From: Betaproteobacteria bacterium
GTDB lineage: Bacteria > Pseudomonadota > Gammaproteobacteria > Burkholderiales > Usitatibacteraceae
Direction: 5' to 3'
DNA length: 13,758 bases
Assembly (NCBI GenBank): GCA_025362705.1
Contig: JANYFH010000376.1
Coordinates: 1 to 13,758 of the forward strand
The position numbers and the translations under genes were made by a program. This document shows positions 7,049-13,758 of this stretch, in pieces (position 1 is the stretch's first letter; every line of letters starts with the position of its first letter). Under the pieces are notes generated by a model. That model worked only from the letters and a program-made list of their open reading frames with translations. It was not told where the DNA came from and did no database searches.

Positions 7049-8742
7049 ACCGACAGTGGAATTGCCACCCGCACCACGCCCGCCTTCTCATGCTTCACCA
7101 CCACGTCCACGCTACCGCCTTCTGGCGCTCGCACCACCCATGCCAGCTTGGTCCGATCCGCCGTCGGTGTCGTATCCGTCCAGAAGCTCATCAGCGTGTG
7201 TTTGTACGCGCGTCCTTCGAGCTCTCCTGCGATCTCACGCAATTTTCCCGATATCAGCACCGCGCCCTTGGGTAACGAAATTTCGCCGACCAATCCACGT
7301 GTCTGCTTGCGCTGCTGCGCACGCTTGGAAACATAGCTCGGCAAGTAGCCCGTGTTCTGCACCGCAACTTCAACGCGATATGAATCGCCGCCGATGTTCT
7401 CGACTTTTGTATGCACGAGCTCGAGCTTCGGCGAAATCATCGCGTTCCATATCACCCAGTCGGGAAACTTGGCGATTTCTTTTTCGAGCAGGTGCGGAGG
7501 CGGATTGCGGAACGCATGAATCTTGTCCCACCCGCCGATTTCAACTTCACCCAACTGCGGATGATCGAACTTGACCCAATCGACGTAGCCCTTGCCCTTC
7601 AATTCCTTGTCGGCCCAGGCCAGCATCTTCAGATCGTCCTCAACCGGATGATTGCGGAACCAGTCGATGTACTTGTAATCCTTGATGCCGGCTTCGCGCA
7701 TCGGGCACCAGATTTCAATCGTCCATTCATACAAGCCGAGATGCTCGTATATCCAGTCGAATGCGCCAGTGATGACTTCTTTCGGGTGATAGCGAAACTC
7801 GTGATACACGCTGATGGCAGGATAGCCGGTCATCGTGGTACCCGCTTCGCCCTGTTTCTTGTACGTCCACAAATCTTCCGGTGGCATTTCATCATCGGAC
7901 ATGGTCGCGAAAGGCCGCAGCAACACACCGCTCCAGGTATGAAACGAAAGCCCGCCGGTGATGTTGGCGTGATGCGTGATGAAATGCACCACGGCGCGCA
8001 CTTCAGGTTCTGATGTGGGATACGGCCCGGCACCAAGCTGCTCATGCTCCTGCCGCCAACCGGCAGGGAAATTACGATTCAGATCGAGCCCCTGCTTGTT
8101 ACTGTTTACCTTGATCGAGACGCCGTCGTAATTGCGCATCGTGCCTTCGGGCAACATGCGGTAATAAGTGCCGCCATATTCCGTCGGACCGCGCGGAATC
8201 ATCAGGCGTGGTTCATCGGGATGCGTCTTCCAGTTGCCGTTGGCATCTTTGATGCGCATGGAAAGAATGCGGCCATCGCCATCGACGTCTTCAATGTCCA
8301 ATCCTTCGATGTGCTCTTCTTCGTAGGGGTACGGTCGCGTGGACGAGCGAATGATTTTCGGTCCGCCTTCTGCCACGGGACGCATCGCCCATTCAGCGCC
8401 ATCAGGATTCATGCGCGGGCAGATGTACATCACGCGCGCATCGAGGCAGCGCGTGACGTCGTCGCGTTTGCCGTAGTTTTTCGTGAGCGTATCGATGAGG
8501 TATAACGCCGCCGCGCCGCCGGCCAATTCGCTGGCGTGAATATTGGCGTCAACCCAATAGGCTGGCTTGTCTGCGGCCGCGCCGGTTTCCTGATTGGTCG
8601 CGGTCACGACCCAGATGTCTTTGCCTTCATGGCTTTTGCCGATGCTTTCAAGTGCCAGAAGCGTCGGAAATTTCTTGACGAAGTGTTGAAGGATTTCGGT
8701 GAATTCTGCGTAACGGTAGAAGCGGTCGAATTTAATTTTCAT
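7045..8742 (-). CDS. M14-family zinc carboxypeptidase
   Basis: Metallopeptidase of the carboxypeptidase A superfamily, 565 aa from the ATG at 8742. Zinc ligands are His69 and Glu72 (NIHASE) and His268 (LSFHTW). NPDG at 112-115 and LNRNFP at 221-226 shape the substrate pocket, and Glu343 in EWTIEIW is the catalytic glutamate. Between the ligands, DVDGDG at 152-157 looks like an EF-hand-type calcium loop. From about residue 436 a beta-rich C-terminal domain follows. No signal peptide is seen, so a cytoplasmic site is likely unless the start lies further upstream. The frame is open to 8832; the 30 extra residues look unlike the family, but no clear ribosome site precedes either start, so the start is uncertain. 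The gene is convergent with the oxidoreductase and shows no functional link to the sugar locus. The peptide substrate is unknown. Confidence 0.88.
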   Translation of the reverse strand: MKIKFDRFYRYAEFTEILQHFVKKFPTLLALESIGKSHEGKDIWVVTATNQETGAAADKPAYWVDANIHASELAGGAAALYLIDTLTKNYGKRDDVTRCLDARVMYICPRMNPDGAEWAMRPVAEGGPKIIRSSTRPYPYEEEHIEGLDIEDVDGDGRILSMRIKDANGNWKTHPDEPRLMIPRGPTEYGGTYYRMLPEGTMRNYDGVSIKVNSNKQGLDLNRNFPAGWRQEHEQLGAGPYPTSEPEVRAVVHFITHHANITGGLSFHTWSGVLLRPFATMSDDEMPPEDLWTYKKQGEAGTTMTGYPAISVYHEFRYHPKEVITGAFDWIYEHLGLYEWTIEIWCPMREAGIKDYKYIDWFRNHPVEDDLKMLAWADKELKGKGYVDWVKFDHPQLGEVEIGGWDKIHAFRNPPPHLLEKEIAKFPDWVIWNAMISPKLELVHTKVENIGGDSYRVEVAVQNTGYLPSYVSKRAQQRKQTRGLVGEISLPKGAVLISGKLREIAGELEGRAYKHTLMSFWTDTTPTADRTKLAWVVRAPEGGSVDVVVKHEKAGVVRVAIPLSV

Positions 8743-8962
8743 CGTGGGTATGTGGATATAGGTCGAGATTTGGATATTGCGGATTTTCGCACGGAGCAAG
8801 GCCTGCATCCCGCAAGTGAATGGAATGCGCATCCGGTTCGCACATTTCCCCCACGCGTCAGGTTGCGGCGCCGCGCATAGAATCAGCGTAGAACAAGTAT
8901 TGGCGTGGCTTTCAGCGGTATTTATGCCTGCGAGGCGCGCCGATTCTCGGGCTCGCTATGCA

Positions 8963-8999
8963 ATTCCCGTCATTCCGCAAATGCGGGAATGACGGGAAT
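8963..8999. repeat. REP-like palindromic hairpin
   Basis: ATTCCCGTCATTCCGC (8963-8978) and GCGGGAATGACGGGAAT (8983-8999) are inverted copies around the 4-base loop AAAT, with a single unpaired base. The CATTCCCGC/GCGGGAATG core is typical of dispersed intergenic palindromes in betaproteobacterial and related genomes. It lies 17 bases past the stop of the large repeat-protein gene and upstream of the peptidase gene. It may therefore also act as a transcription end or mRNA-stabilising structure for the leftward repeat-protein transcript, although no U-run follows. Confidence 0.8.
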
Positions 9000-9016
9000 C
9001 TGGAGGCGGGACAAAA

Positions 9017-10333
9017 CTACAGCCCGCAACTCGTCAGGAAGAATCGGCTTTGCGCATGACTGAACCAACGACAACCCGTGCCCGAAAGTGGAATGCGATC
9101 CGGACTCGTCGCCGCATTTGTGGTGAGAATAAGTTCGCCGAACCGGTTGCCTTGCAGGAGTGGTGTGAACACGATGCTGATGGTGCAACTGGCCAGCGGT
9201 GCCAGCGTGGAACCGCAGTTATTCATCTGCACAAAGTCACCCACGGCGACGATACTCACGATGTTCATCGACTGCCCGCCACTGTTGGTAAGGGTGATGC
9301 CCTGGTACGGCGTGGCGCCACCAAAGATGACATTGCCATATCCGATCGCCGTCGATGTGACGTTCACCAGTGGTCGCGGCGCGAGAATGCCGTTTGCCGT
9401 CAGGCTCACGGTATTGACGAGTGCGGCATTCTGCGCATTGCTGGTGATATTGATCTGCGCAGCCTTGGCGCCCGTCGTGGTGGCGGCAAAGGTAACAGTA
9501 AGCGTACAACTGCTGGTCGGCGCAATACTGGCACAAGCGCTTTGGCCACTCAGCGTAAAGTTGGCAGCATGAGTGCCGCTGATCGTGATCGCGCTGATGG
9601 AGAGCGTGGCGGCTCCGGTATTGGCGATGGTAAGGCTCTGCGCATTGCTGCCACTGTTGATTACCTGGTCGCCAAACGGGAGCGTGCCGTTGACGTTGAT
9701 CACCGGCACCGGGAGCGATGTGCCAGTTCCAGTTAAGGTGACCGTGTGCGGACTGCCAGTGGCGTTATCGATAATGCTGACAAGGCCAGTGAAGCTGCCG
9801 GCGGCAACAGGCGTGAAAATTACGCCGATCTGGCAACTGCTGCTGGGTGCCACAGAGGTAGCGCAATCTGGTGGCACTGCGGGAACCAGGGCCACACGGC
9901 TGAACGGCGCGCCGATACTGATCGCACCGAGCGTGAGATTGGCAAAGCCGGTATTGGTGACTACAATATTTTGCGTGGCACTGCTGGTGTTCACGGCCCA
10001 CGCAGCAAAGGCAAGCGATGCGGGCGCCAGACTGATGCCGGGCACAGGCAAGGCGGTGCCGGCGCCAGTGAGTGTGATGGTATGCGGTGAGCCAGGGGCA
10101 TTGCTCACAATCGTGATGCTGCCGGTAATCGCCGTTGCCGTGAGTGGCGTAAAAGTGATATTGATCGGACAGGCGAGACTAATTGCCAGCGAGGCAGGAC
10201 TAATCGGGCATGAGGTGATGAAGCCGAAGTCACCGGTGGCGGTGATGCTGGTAATGGTCAGGAGTGCGGTACCTGGATTGCCCAGGGTCACGGTAGTGGA
10301 GGGACTGGTGGTGCTGACGGTGCGCGCGCCGAA
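9017..10333 (-). repeat. Long direct repeat, copy 1 (paralogous 3' gene segment)
   Basis: The last 1.3 kb of this gene is repeated in the next gene, 12428-13756, in the same orientation. The offset drifts only from 3411 to 3423 bases, meaning very few indels. Protein similarity is high throughout; identical blocks include TSCPISPASLAISLACPIN, DNATGSPHTV, NGILA and FTPLLQGNRFGE. DNA identity is highest around 10081-10260 against 13501-13680. This supports an ancient tandem gene duplication, with occasional gene conversion possible. Confidence 0.85.
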
Positions 10334-12274
10334 AGCGACTGAAGTCGGCGTGAGACTGATGGCGGGTACGCCGCCGACAACAAGTGTCGCGGTGCTGGTG
10401 TTGGCGTTGTTGCCTAGCGCGGTGATGAGATTGCCGGGCGACACCGTGACCGGGAACGATCCCGGCAATGCGCTCTGCGCTTGTGCGGTGATAGTGCAAC
10501 TGCCGAACGGGGGAATTGTGCCACCCATGCCAAGGTTGATGGTGGTTACCGTCGAGACGATCACTGCGGCCGATGCACCACATCCATCGACCAGACCGGA
10601 CAAGTTAAGGCCGGGGGGCATGGATACGGAACCGCCGATCGACATTGCCGCCGGCGCGGCGAGTGGATTGCTAAGTGTCAAGGTTAGCGTCGCGTTGGTG
10701 TTGGTCGATACGCTCGTGGGCGCGAAGGTGACGGTCATCGTCGGTGTCAACGCTGGGGTGACGACGAGTGTCGCAGAACTGCTGTTGGTGTTGTTGCCGG
10801 TTGGCGTTGAAACGAGGTTACCGGGAACGACGTTCACAACAAAACTTCCTGCCGTCGAACTGAGCACCGGGATATTGATGGTGCAAGTTCCTGATGGAGT
10901 GATGGTGGACATGCCGAACGAATAGGTGTTGCCCGTCACGCCGCCGGAGAGTGCACAGGTGTTGGTGACGCCGCCGGAAATATTCAGCGGTGCAGTGGTG
11001 CCGACACTACTGCCGCCGAGGGTGGTGCTCACCAAAGCCGGGTTGGTGATCGTGACAACGAGTGTGGACGGCGTGCCGGCAACAACTGTCGATGGTGAGA
11101 ATGCCACCGTCATCGTCGGCGGGGGCGGCGCGGCGACACCGGTTCCGGACAGAGCCATCACGCTGGTGTACGGCGGGTCGGTGCCGAGTCCTGCCAAAAA
11201 CCCAATCGTCGTTGAGCCGCCTGAGCTTCCCGTCACGGCAATCTGGAATGTCACCGTGACACCGCAACTTGCCCCCGGCGGCAACACCAGACTGACTGCG
11301 CACGGTGTGGCGCCACTGCCAACGGCCGTATAGCCCAGTCCTGCGGTGCTCAGGCTGGTCAGCGTATACGGTGACGGGAACAACGTTGTATCGGAGTTAT
11401 TGGTAAAGTTATAACTTAGCGGAGCGGCCACGTTCACCACCACGTTGCCAAAGTTCAGCGAAGAGGGCGTATTGGTATACGGTGGCGCGAAGCCGACGCC
11501 ATTGAGTGCAACGGAAGTGTTGTATACCGGGTTTGCGCCCTGCCCCGTCTGGAAGCCGATGGTGGTCGTGCCGTTCGATGACCCTGTTCCGCTTATCTGA
11601 AAGCTTGCCTGCACCTGGCAACTCGCCGTCGGGGCGAGAACCAGTCCGACCGAACATGGCGTTGCCCCAATGCCGACCGCAAAGAAACCCAGCCCCACTG
11701 TTCCGATGCTCGCCAGCGTATAGGGCGCGGGAAACGACGTCGTATTGGAGTTATTGGTGAAGGTGAAAGTCTGGTTGGATATGACGGTCGGGGGCACGTT
11801 GCCGAACAGGATACTTGGCGGCGATACGGTGGAAGGCGGGGTTATTCCCGTGCCGCTGGACGTCTGCGTCAGCGGCGTCTGCGGCGTTGCGACGAGGTTG
11901 TATGCGACCGTCGTGGTGTTGTTAAATGCGCCTGTACCGGTTGGAGTAAACGTCAACGCGTAGGTGCAATTCGCGCCAAAAGTGAGCACCGCTCCGACAT
12001 TGCAAGGCGAGACGCCCGAACCCACCGCGACAAAGCGCGCATCCGACGTCGAAAGCGCTGTGATAGTGACTGGTTGAAAGGTCGAATTATTGGTAAATGT
12101 TCCGGTCTGTGTGACCGGTACGGTCAGCGGTACGTTGCCAAAACTAATCGTCGCGGGCGACAGCACCTGCTGCGCCAATGCCAATGGCGCAATCGCGAAA
12201 AGGACCATGGCGGTGATGGCACGCCACAGCACGGTGGCAACGGAAACCGTATTCCGAGTCGAATGAAAGCTCAT
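9017..12274 (-). CDS. Secreted choice-of-anchor D (ASH-like) beta-sandwich repeat protein, 1085 aa
   Basis: Large exported protein of unknown role. Residues 1-34 are a Sec signal peptide (Arg18, hydrophobic core, cleavage after ALA34). Three N-terminal repeats follow (about 36-143, 151-261, 265-380; signatures FGNV and FTNNS), then two of another kind (about 387-506 and 512-633; signature TMTVxFxPxxV, ending GNxxNxSxATLVV). Four anchor-D/ASH-like repeats close the array (about 637-739, 745-851, 856-961, 967-1067; signature TxTNxGxAxLxIxxI). Each of the nine repeats has exactly two cysteines, 9-28 residues apart. The tail 1068-1085, CRWFSHAQSRFFLTSCGL, holds a tenth pair. The protein is rich in Thr/Ser and poor in Lys. 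The ATG at 12274 follows GAGG at about 8 bases. Ig-like repeats suggest an adhesive or structural surface protein; no sorting signal, transmembrane helix or catalytic domain is seen. A paralogue lies directly upstream. Confidence 0.87.
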   Translation of the reverse strand: MSFHSTRNTVSVATVLWRAITAMVLFAIAPLALAQQVLSPATISFGNVPLTVPVTQTGTFTNNSTFQPVTITALSTSDARFVAVGSGVSPCNVGAVLTFGANCTYALTFTPTGTGAFNNTTTVAYNLVATPQTPLTQTSSGTGITPPSTVSPPSILFGNVPPTVISNQTFTFTNNSNTTSFPAPYTLASIGTVGLGFFAVGIGATPCSVGLVLAPTASCQVQASFQISGTGSSNGTTTIGFQTGQGANPVYNTSVALNGVGFAPPYTNTPSSLNFGNVVVNVAAPLSYNFTNNSDTTLFPSPYTLTSLSTAGLGYTAVGSGATPCAVSLVLPPGASCGVTVTFQIAVTGSSGGSTTIGFLAGLGTDPPYTSVMALSGTGVAAPPPPTMTVAFSPSTVVAGTPSTLVVTITNPALVSTTLGGSSVGTTAPLNISGGVTNTCALSGGVTGNTYSFGMSTITPSGTCTINIPVLSSTAGSFVVNVVPGNLVSTPTGNNTNSSSATLVVTPALTPTMTVTFAPTSVSTNTNATLTLTLSNPLAAPAAMSIGGSVSMPPGLNLSGLVDGCGASAAVIVSTVTTINLGMGGTIPPFGSCTITAQAQSALPGSFPVTVSPGNLITALGNNANTSTATLVVGGVPAISLTPTSVAFGARTVSTTSPSTTVTLGNPGTALLTITSITATGDFGFITSCPISPASLAISLACPINITFTPLTATAITGSITIVSNAPGSPHTITLTGAGTALPVPGISLAPASLAFAAWAVNTSSATQNIVVTNTGFANLTLGAISIGAPFSRVALVPAVPPDCATSVAPSSSCQIGVIFTPVAAGSFTGLVSIIDNATGSPHTVTLTGTGTSLPVPVINVNGTLPFGDQVINSGSNAQSLTIANTGAATLSISAITISGTHAANFTLSGQSACASIAPTSSCTLTVTFAATTTGAKAAQINITSNAQNAALVNTVSLTANGILAPRPLVNVTSTAIGYGNVIFGGATPYQGITLTNSGGQSMNIVSIVAVGDFVQMNNCGSTLAPLASCTISIVFTPLLQGNRFGELILTTNAATSPDRIPLSGTGCRWFSHAQSRFFLTSCGL

Positions 12275-12381
12275 ATTGATGCCTCGCTAACTCACTTCAC
12301 TGCAATCGAGTATTTCTTTTCAATCACTTACAGAACTCCATAACTGGCGGGCATTTCAGCGACATTTCAGCCTACGAGCCG

Positions 12382-12395
12382 CACCAGTGCTGGTG
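12382..12395. repeat. Short inverted repeat CACCAG-TG-CTGGTG
   Basis: Two 6-base arms separated by 2 bases form a near-perfect dyad in the gap upstream of the 1085-residue protein. The spacer is too small for a stable RNA loop, so a protein-binding site is more plausible than a terminator. On the plus strand it is followed by TTTTA, but no plus-strand gene ends here. Confidence 0.35.
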
Positions 12396-12400
12396 TTTTA

Positions 12401-12417
12401 ACTCTACTTTCGAGAGT
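12401..12417 (-). terminator. Weak hairpin after the upstream paralogue's stop
   Basis: ACTCT and AGAGT pair around a 7-base loop, 10 bases past the TAG at 12430-12428 in the direction of transcription. The stem is short and AT-rich and is followed by TAAAA rather than a U-run. It is at best a weak end signal, so read-through into the second paralogue is possible. Confidence 0.2.
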
Positions 12418-12427
12418 ATCAGCCGCC

Positions 12428-13756
12428 CTATCCACAGCTCGTCAGGAAGAACCGGCTCCCCGCCGGGCTGAACCAGCGACATCCCCTGCCCGACAGTTGA
12501 ACACGATCCGGACTCGTCGTCGCACTCGTTGTGATGGCAATTTCGCCAAATCGGTTGCCCTGCAAGAGAGGTGTAAACAAGACACTGATATTGCAACTCG
12601 CAAGTGAGGCGAGACTCGCTGGGCAGTTATTCACCTGCACGAAGTCGCCAATGGCAACGATGCTCGTGATACTCATCACCTGACCGCCGCCATTGGTGAG
12701 CGTAACGGTCTGGTACGGCGTGGCACCACCGAAGATGACATCGCCAAACCCGATCGCCGTCGATGTGATATTCACAATCGGTCGCGACGCGAGGATGCCG
12801 TTGCCGGTCAGGCTAACGATGGTCGGCGTACTCGCGTTGGCCGCAGCGACAATCTGCGTGTTGCTGGTGATATTGACCTGCGCAGTTTTGGCACCAGTAG
12901 TCGTGGGTGCGAACGTGAGATTGAGCGTGCAGCTACTCGAAGGCAAAATGCTCGCGCAAGCACTCTGACCGGTCATAGCAAAATTGGCAGCATTGGTGCC
13001 GGTGAGCGTGATGGCGCTGATGGTGAGCACTGCGGTGCCGGTGTTGCTGATGGTGAGCGCGCCCGGCGCACTGGCAGTATTAATAACCTGATCGCCGAAC
13101 GCGACTGCACCGCTGGTGCTGATCACCGCTACCGGCACCGGTGTGCCAGTCGCACTCAAGGCCACCGTGTGCGGGCTGCCGGTGGCGTTGTCGCTGATCG
13201 TGATCAGACCTGTGATCGCGCCCAAAGTAGCGGGACTGACACTCACCCCGATCTGGCAACTACTGCCCGGTGCGAGCGTGGCACCGCAATCAGGTGGCGT
13301 AGCGAGACTAAGCAGGACACGACTGAACGGCGCGCCGACGGTAATGCTCGTCAAATTGAGATTGGCAAAACCGGTATTGGTGACGATCACACTTTGCAAC
13401 GCGCTAATTGTGTTAACTGTTTGCGCGCCAAAAACGAGTGCCGCAGGCGCGATGCTGATGCTGGGCACGGCGGTGCCACTGCCGGTTCCGCTGAGTGTGA
13501 TGGTGTGTGGCGAGCCCGGTGCGTTGCTGACGATGGTGATCGCACCGGTAAGCGCAGTTGCGGTCAGCGGCGTGAAGGTTATGTTGATCGGACAGGCAAG
13601 GCTGATGGCCAGCGAGGCGGGGCTAATCGGGCACGAGGTGGTGAAGCCGAAGTTACCGGTGGATGTGATGCTGGCAATCGTCAGCAACGCACTGCCGGAG
13701 TTACCCAATGTCACAGTGGTGGGCGGGCTGGTTGTCGCGACGGTGCGTGTGCCAAA
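12428..13756 (-). repeat. Long direct repeat, copy 2
   Basis: Partner of the segment at 9017-10333. The phenylalanine codon at 13754-13756 corresponds to 10331-10333, and the stop codons correspond at 12428 and 9017. The repeat may continue past the right edge. Confidence 0.85.
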
Positions 13757-13758
13757 GG
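12428..13758 (-). CDS. Choice-of-anchor D (ASH-like) repeat protein, paralogue, N-terminus beyond right edge
   Basis: C-terminal 442 residues of a second repeat protein. The frame stays open to the right edge and the visible part begins mid-repeat at FGTRTVATTSPPTT, so internal GTG codons such as the one at 13714 are not real starts. Four anchor-D/ASH-like beta-sandwich repeats are visible, each with one cysteine pair (for example TSCPISPASLAISLACPIN and NNCPASLASLASCN). The tail GCRWFSPAGSRFFLTSCG matches that of the downstream neighbour almost exactly. It aligns without large gaps to residues 649-1084 of that neighbour, so the two genes are tandem duplicates. The protein is probably secreted and structural or adhesive by analogy; the signal peptide lies outside the window. 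It may be co-transcribed with the downstream paralogue, as the gap is only 153 bases. Confidence 0.85.
   Translation of the reverse strand, partial: FGTRTVATTSPPTTVTLGNSGSALLTIASITSTGNFGFTTSCPISPASLAISLACPINITFTPLTATALTGAITIVSNAPGSPHTITLSGTGSGTAVPSISIAPAALVFGAQTVNTISALQSVIVTNTGFANLNLTSITVGAPFSRVLLSLATPPDCGATLAPGSSCQIGVSVSPATLGAITGLITISDNATGSPHTVALSATGTPVPVAVISTSGAVAFGDQVINTASAPGALTISNTGTAVLTISAITLTGTNAANFAMTGQSACASILPSSSCTLNLTFAPTTTGAKTAQVNITSNTQIVAAANASTPTIVSLTGNGILASRPIVNITSTAIGFGDVIFGGATPYQTVTLTNGGGQVMSITSIVAIGDFVQVNNCPASLASLASCNISVLFTPLLQGNRFGEIAITTSATTSPDRVQLSGRGCRWFSPAGSRFFLTSCG

Larger units (their letters stand above)
12275..12427. promoter_or_regulatory. Intergenic region between tandem paralogues
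   Basis: This 153-base gap must hold the start signals of the 1085-residue protein and any end signal of its upstream paralogue. Visible are a GAGG ribosome site before the ATG at 12274, a direct repeat CATTTCAGC at 12352-12360 and 12363-12371 with 11-base spacing, and two short inverted repeats at 12382-12395 and 12401-12417. No convincing sigma-70 promoter or U-tailed terminator was found. Confidence 0.4.

Noticed and set aside
9573..10925. A 450-codon plus-strand open frame with a hydrophobic, repetitive product
   Set aside because: It is exactly antisense to the repeat-protein gene. Its apparent repeats mirror the beta-sandwich repeats, and a shorter similar frame appears antisense to the paralogue. 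It has no ribosome site or family resemblance.
9017..12274. A CRISPR- or tandem-array explanation for the repetitive DNA
   Set aside because: The periodicity is about 300-350 bases, in frame and degenerate at DNA level. It is explained by protein beta-sandwich repeats, not by short identical repeats with spacers.
12428..13714. Taking the GTG at 13714 as the start of the second repeat protein
   Set aside because: The frame continues to the window edge and encodes residues (FGTRTVATTSPPTT) that align with the interior of the paralogue, so the true start lies outside.

Overview
The window looks like a chromosomal stretch of a moderately GC-rich Gram-negative bacterium, most likely a betaproteobacterium. 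That placement is an inference from the gene families, the Tat and Sec signal peptides, and a dispersed hairpin of the CATTCCCGC type common in Burkholderiales and relatives. No RNA gene, insertion sequence, CRISPR array or phage gene was seen.

Left part (1-7048): a carbohydrate or sugar-acid uptake and catabolism locus built around a divergent control region at about 4976-5192. Leftward, in order of transcription, run an IlvD/Edd-family sugar-acid dehydratase, a D-2-hydroxyacid dehydrogenase whose ATG directly follows the dehydratase stop, a CUT1-type (MalK/UgpC-like) ABC transporter ATPase overlapping the dehydrogenase by 20 bases, and a Tat-exported solute-binding protein that runs off the left edge. 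The permeases probably lie beyond that edge. Rightward run a short-chain dehydrogenase and an Ldh_2-family (malate/YiaK-like) NAD(P)-dependent oxidoreductase. Together these suggest import of a sugar, dehydration of its aldonic acid to a 2-keto-3-deoxy acid, and NAD(P)-linked oxidation or reduction of intermediates. The cleavage enzyme (aldolase or FAH-type hydrolase) is not in view and the substrate cannot be fixed. The divergent region holds a near-perfect 17-base palindrome of the FadR/GntR type with extra TGGTC/GACCA half-sites.

Middle (7045-8742): a cytoplasmic-looking M14 zinc carboxypeptidase on the minus strand, convergent with the Ldh_2 gene and overlapping its stop codon by 4 bases. 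A REP-like hairpin lies upstream of it, at about 8963-8999.

Right part (9017-13758): two tandem paralogous genes on the minus strand for large, secreted, Thr/Ser-rich beta-sandwich repeat proteins of the choice-of-anchor D/ASH-like type. The first is complete (1085 aa, nine repeats, signal peptide); the second is cut by the right edge. Each repeat carries exactly one cysteine pair, and both proteins end in the same short cysteine-flanked tail, CRWFSxxxSRFFLTSCG. This tail and the regular cysteine pattern are the least explained signals in the window.
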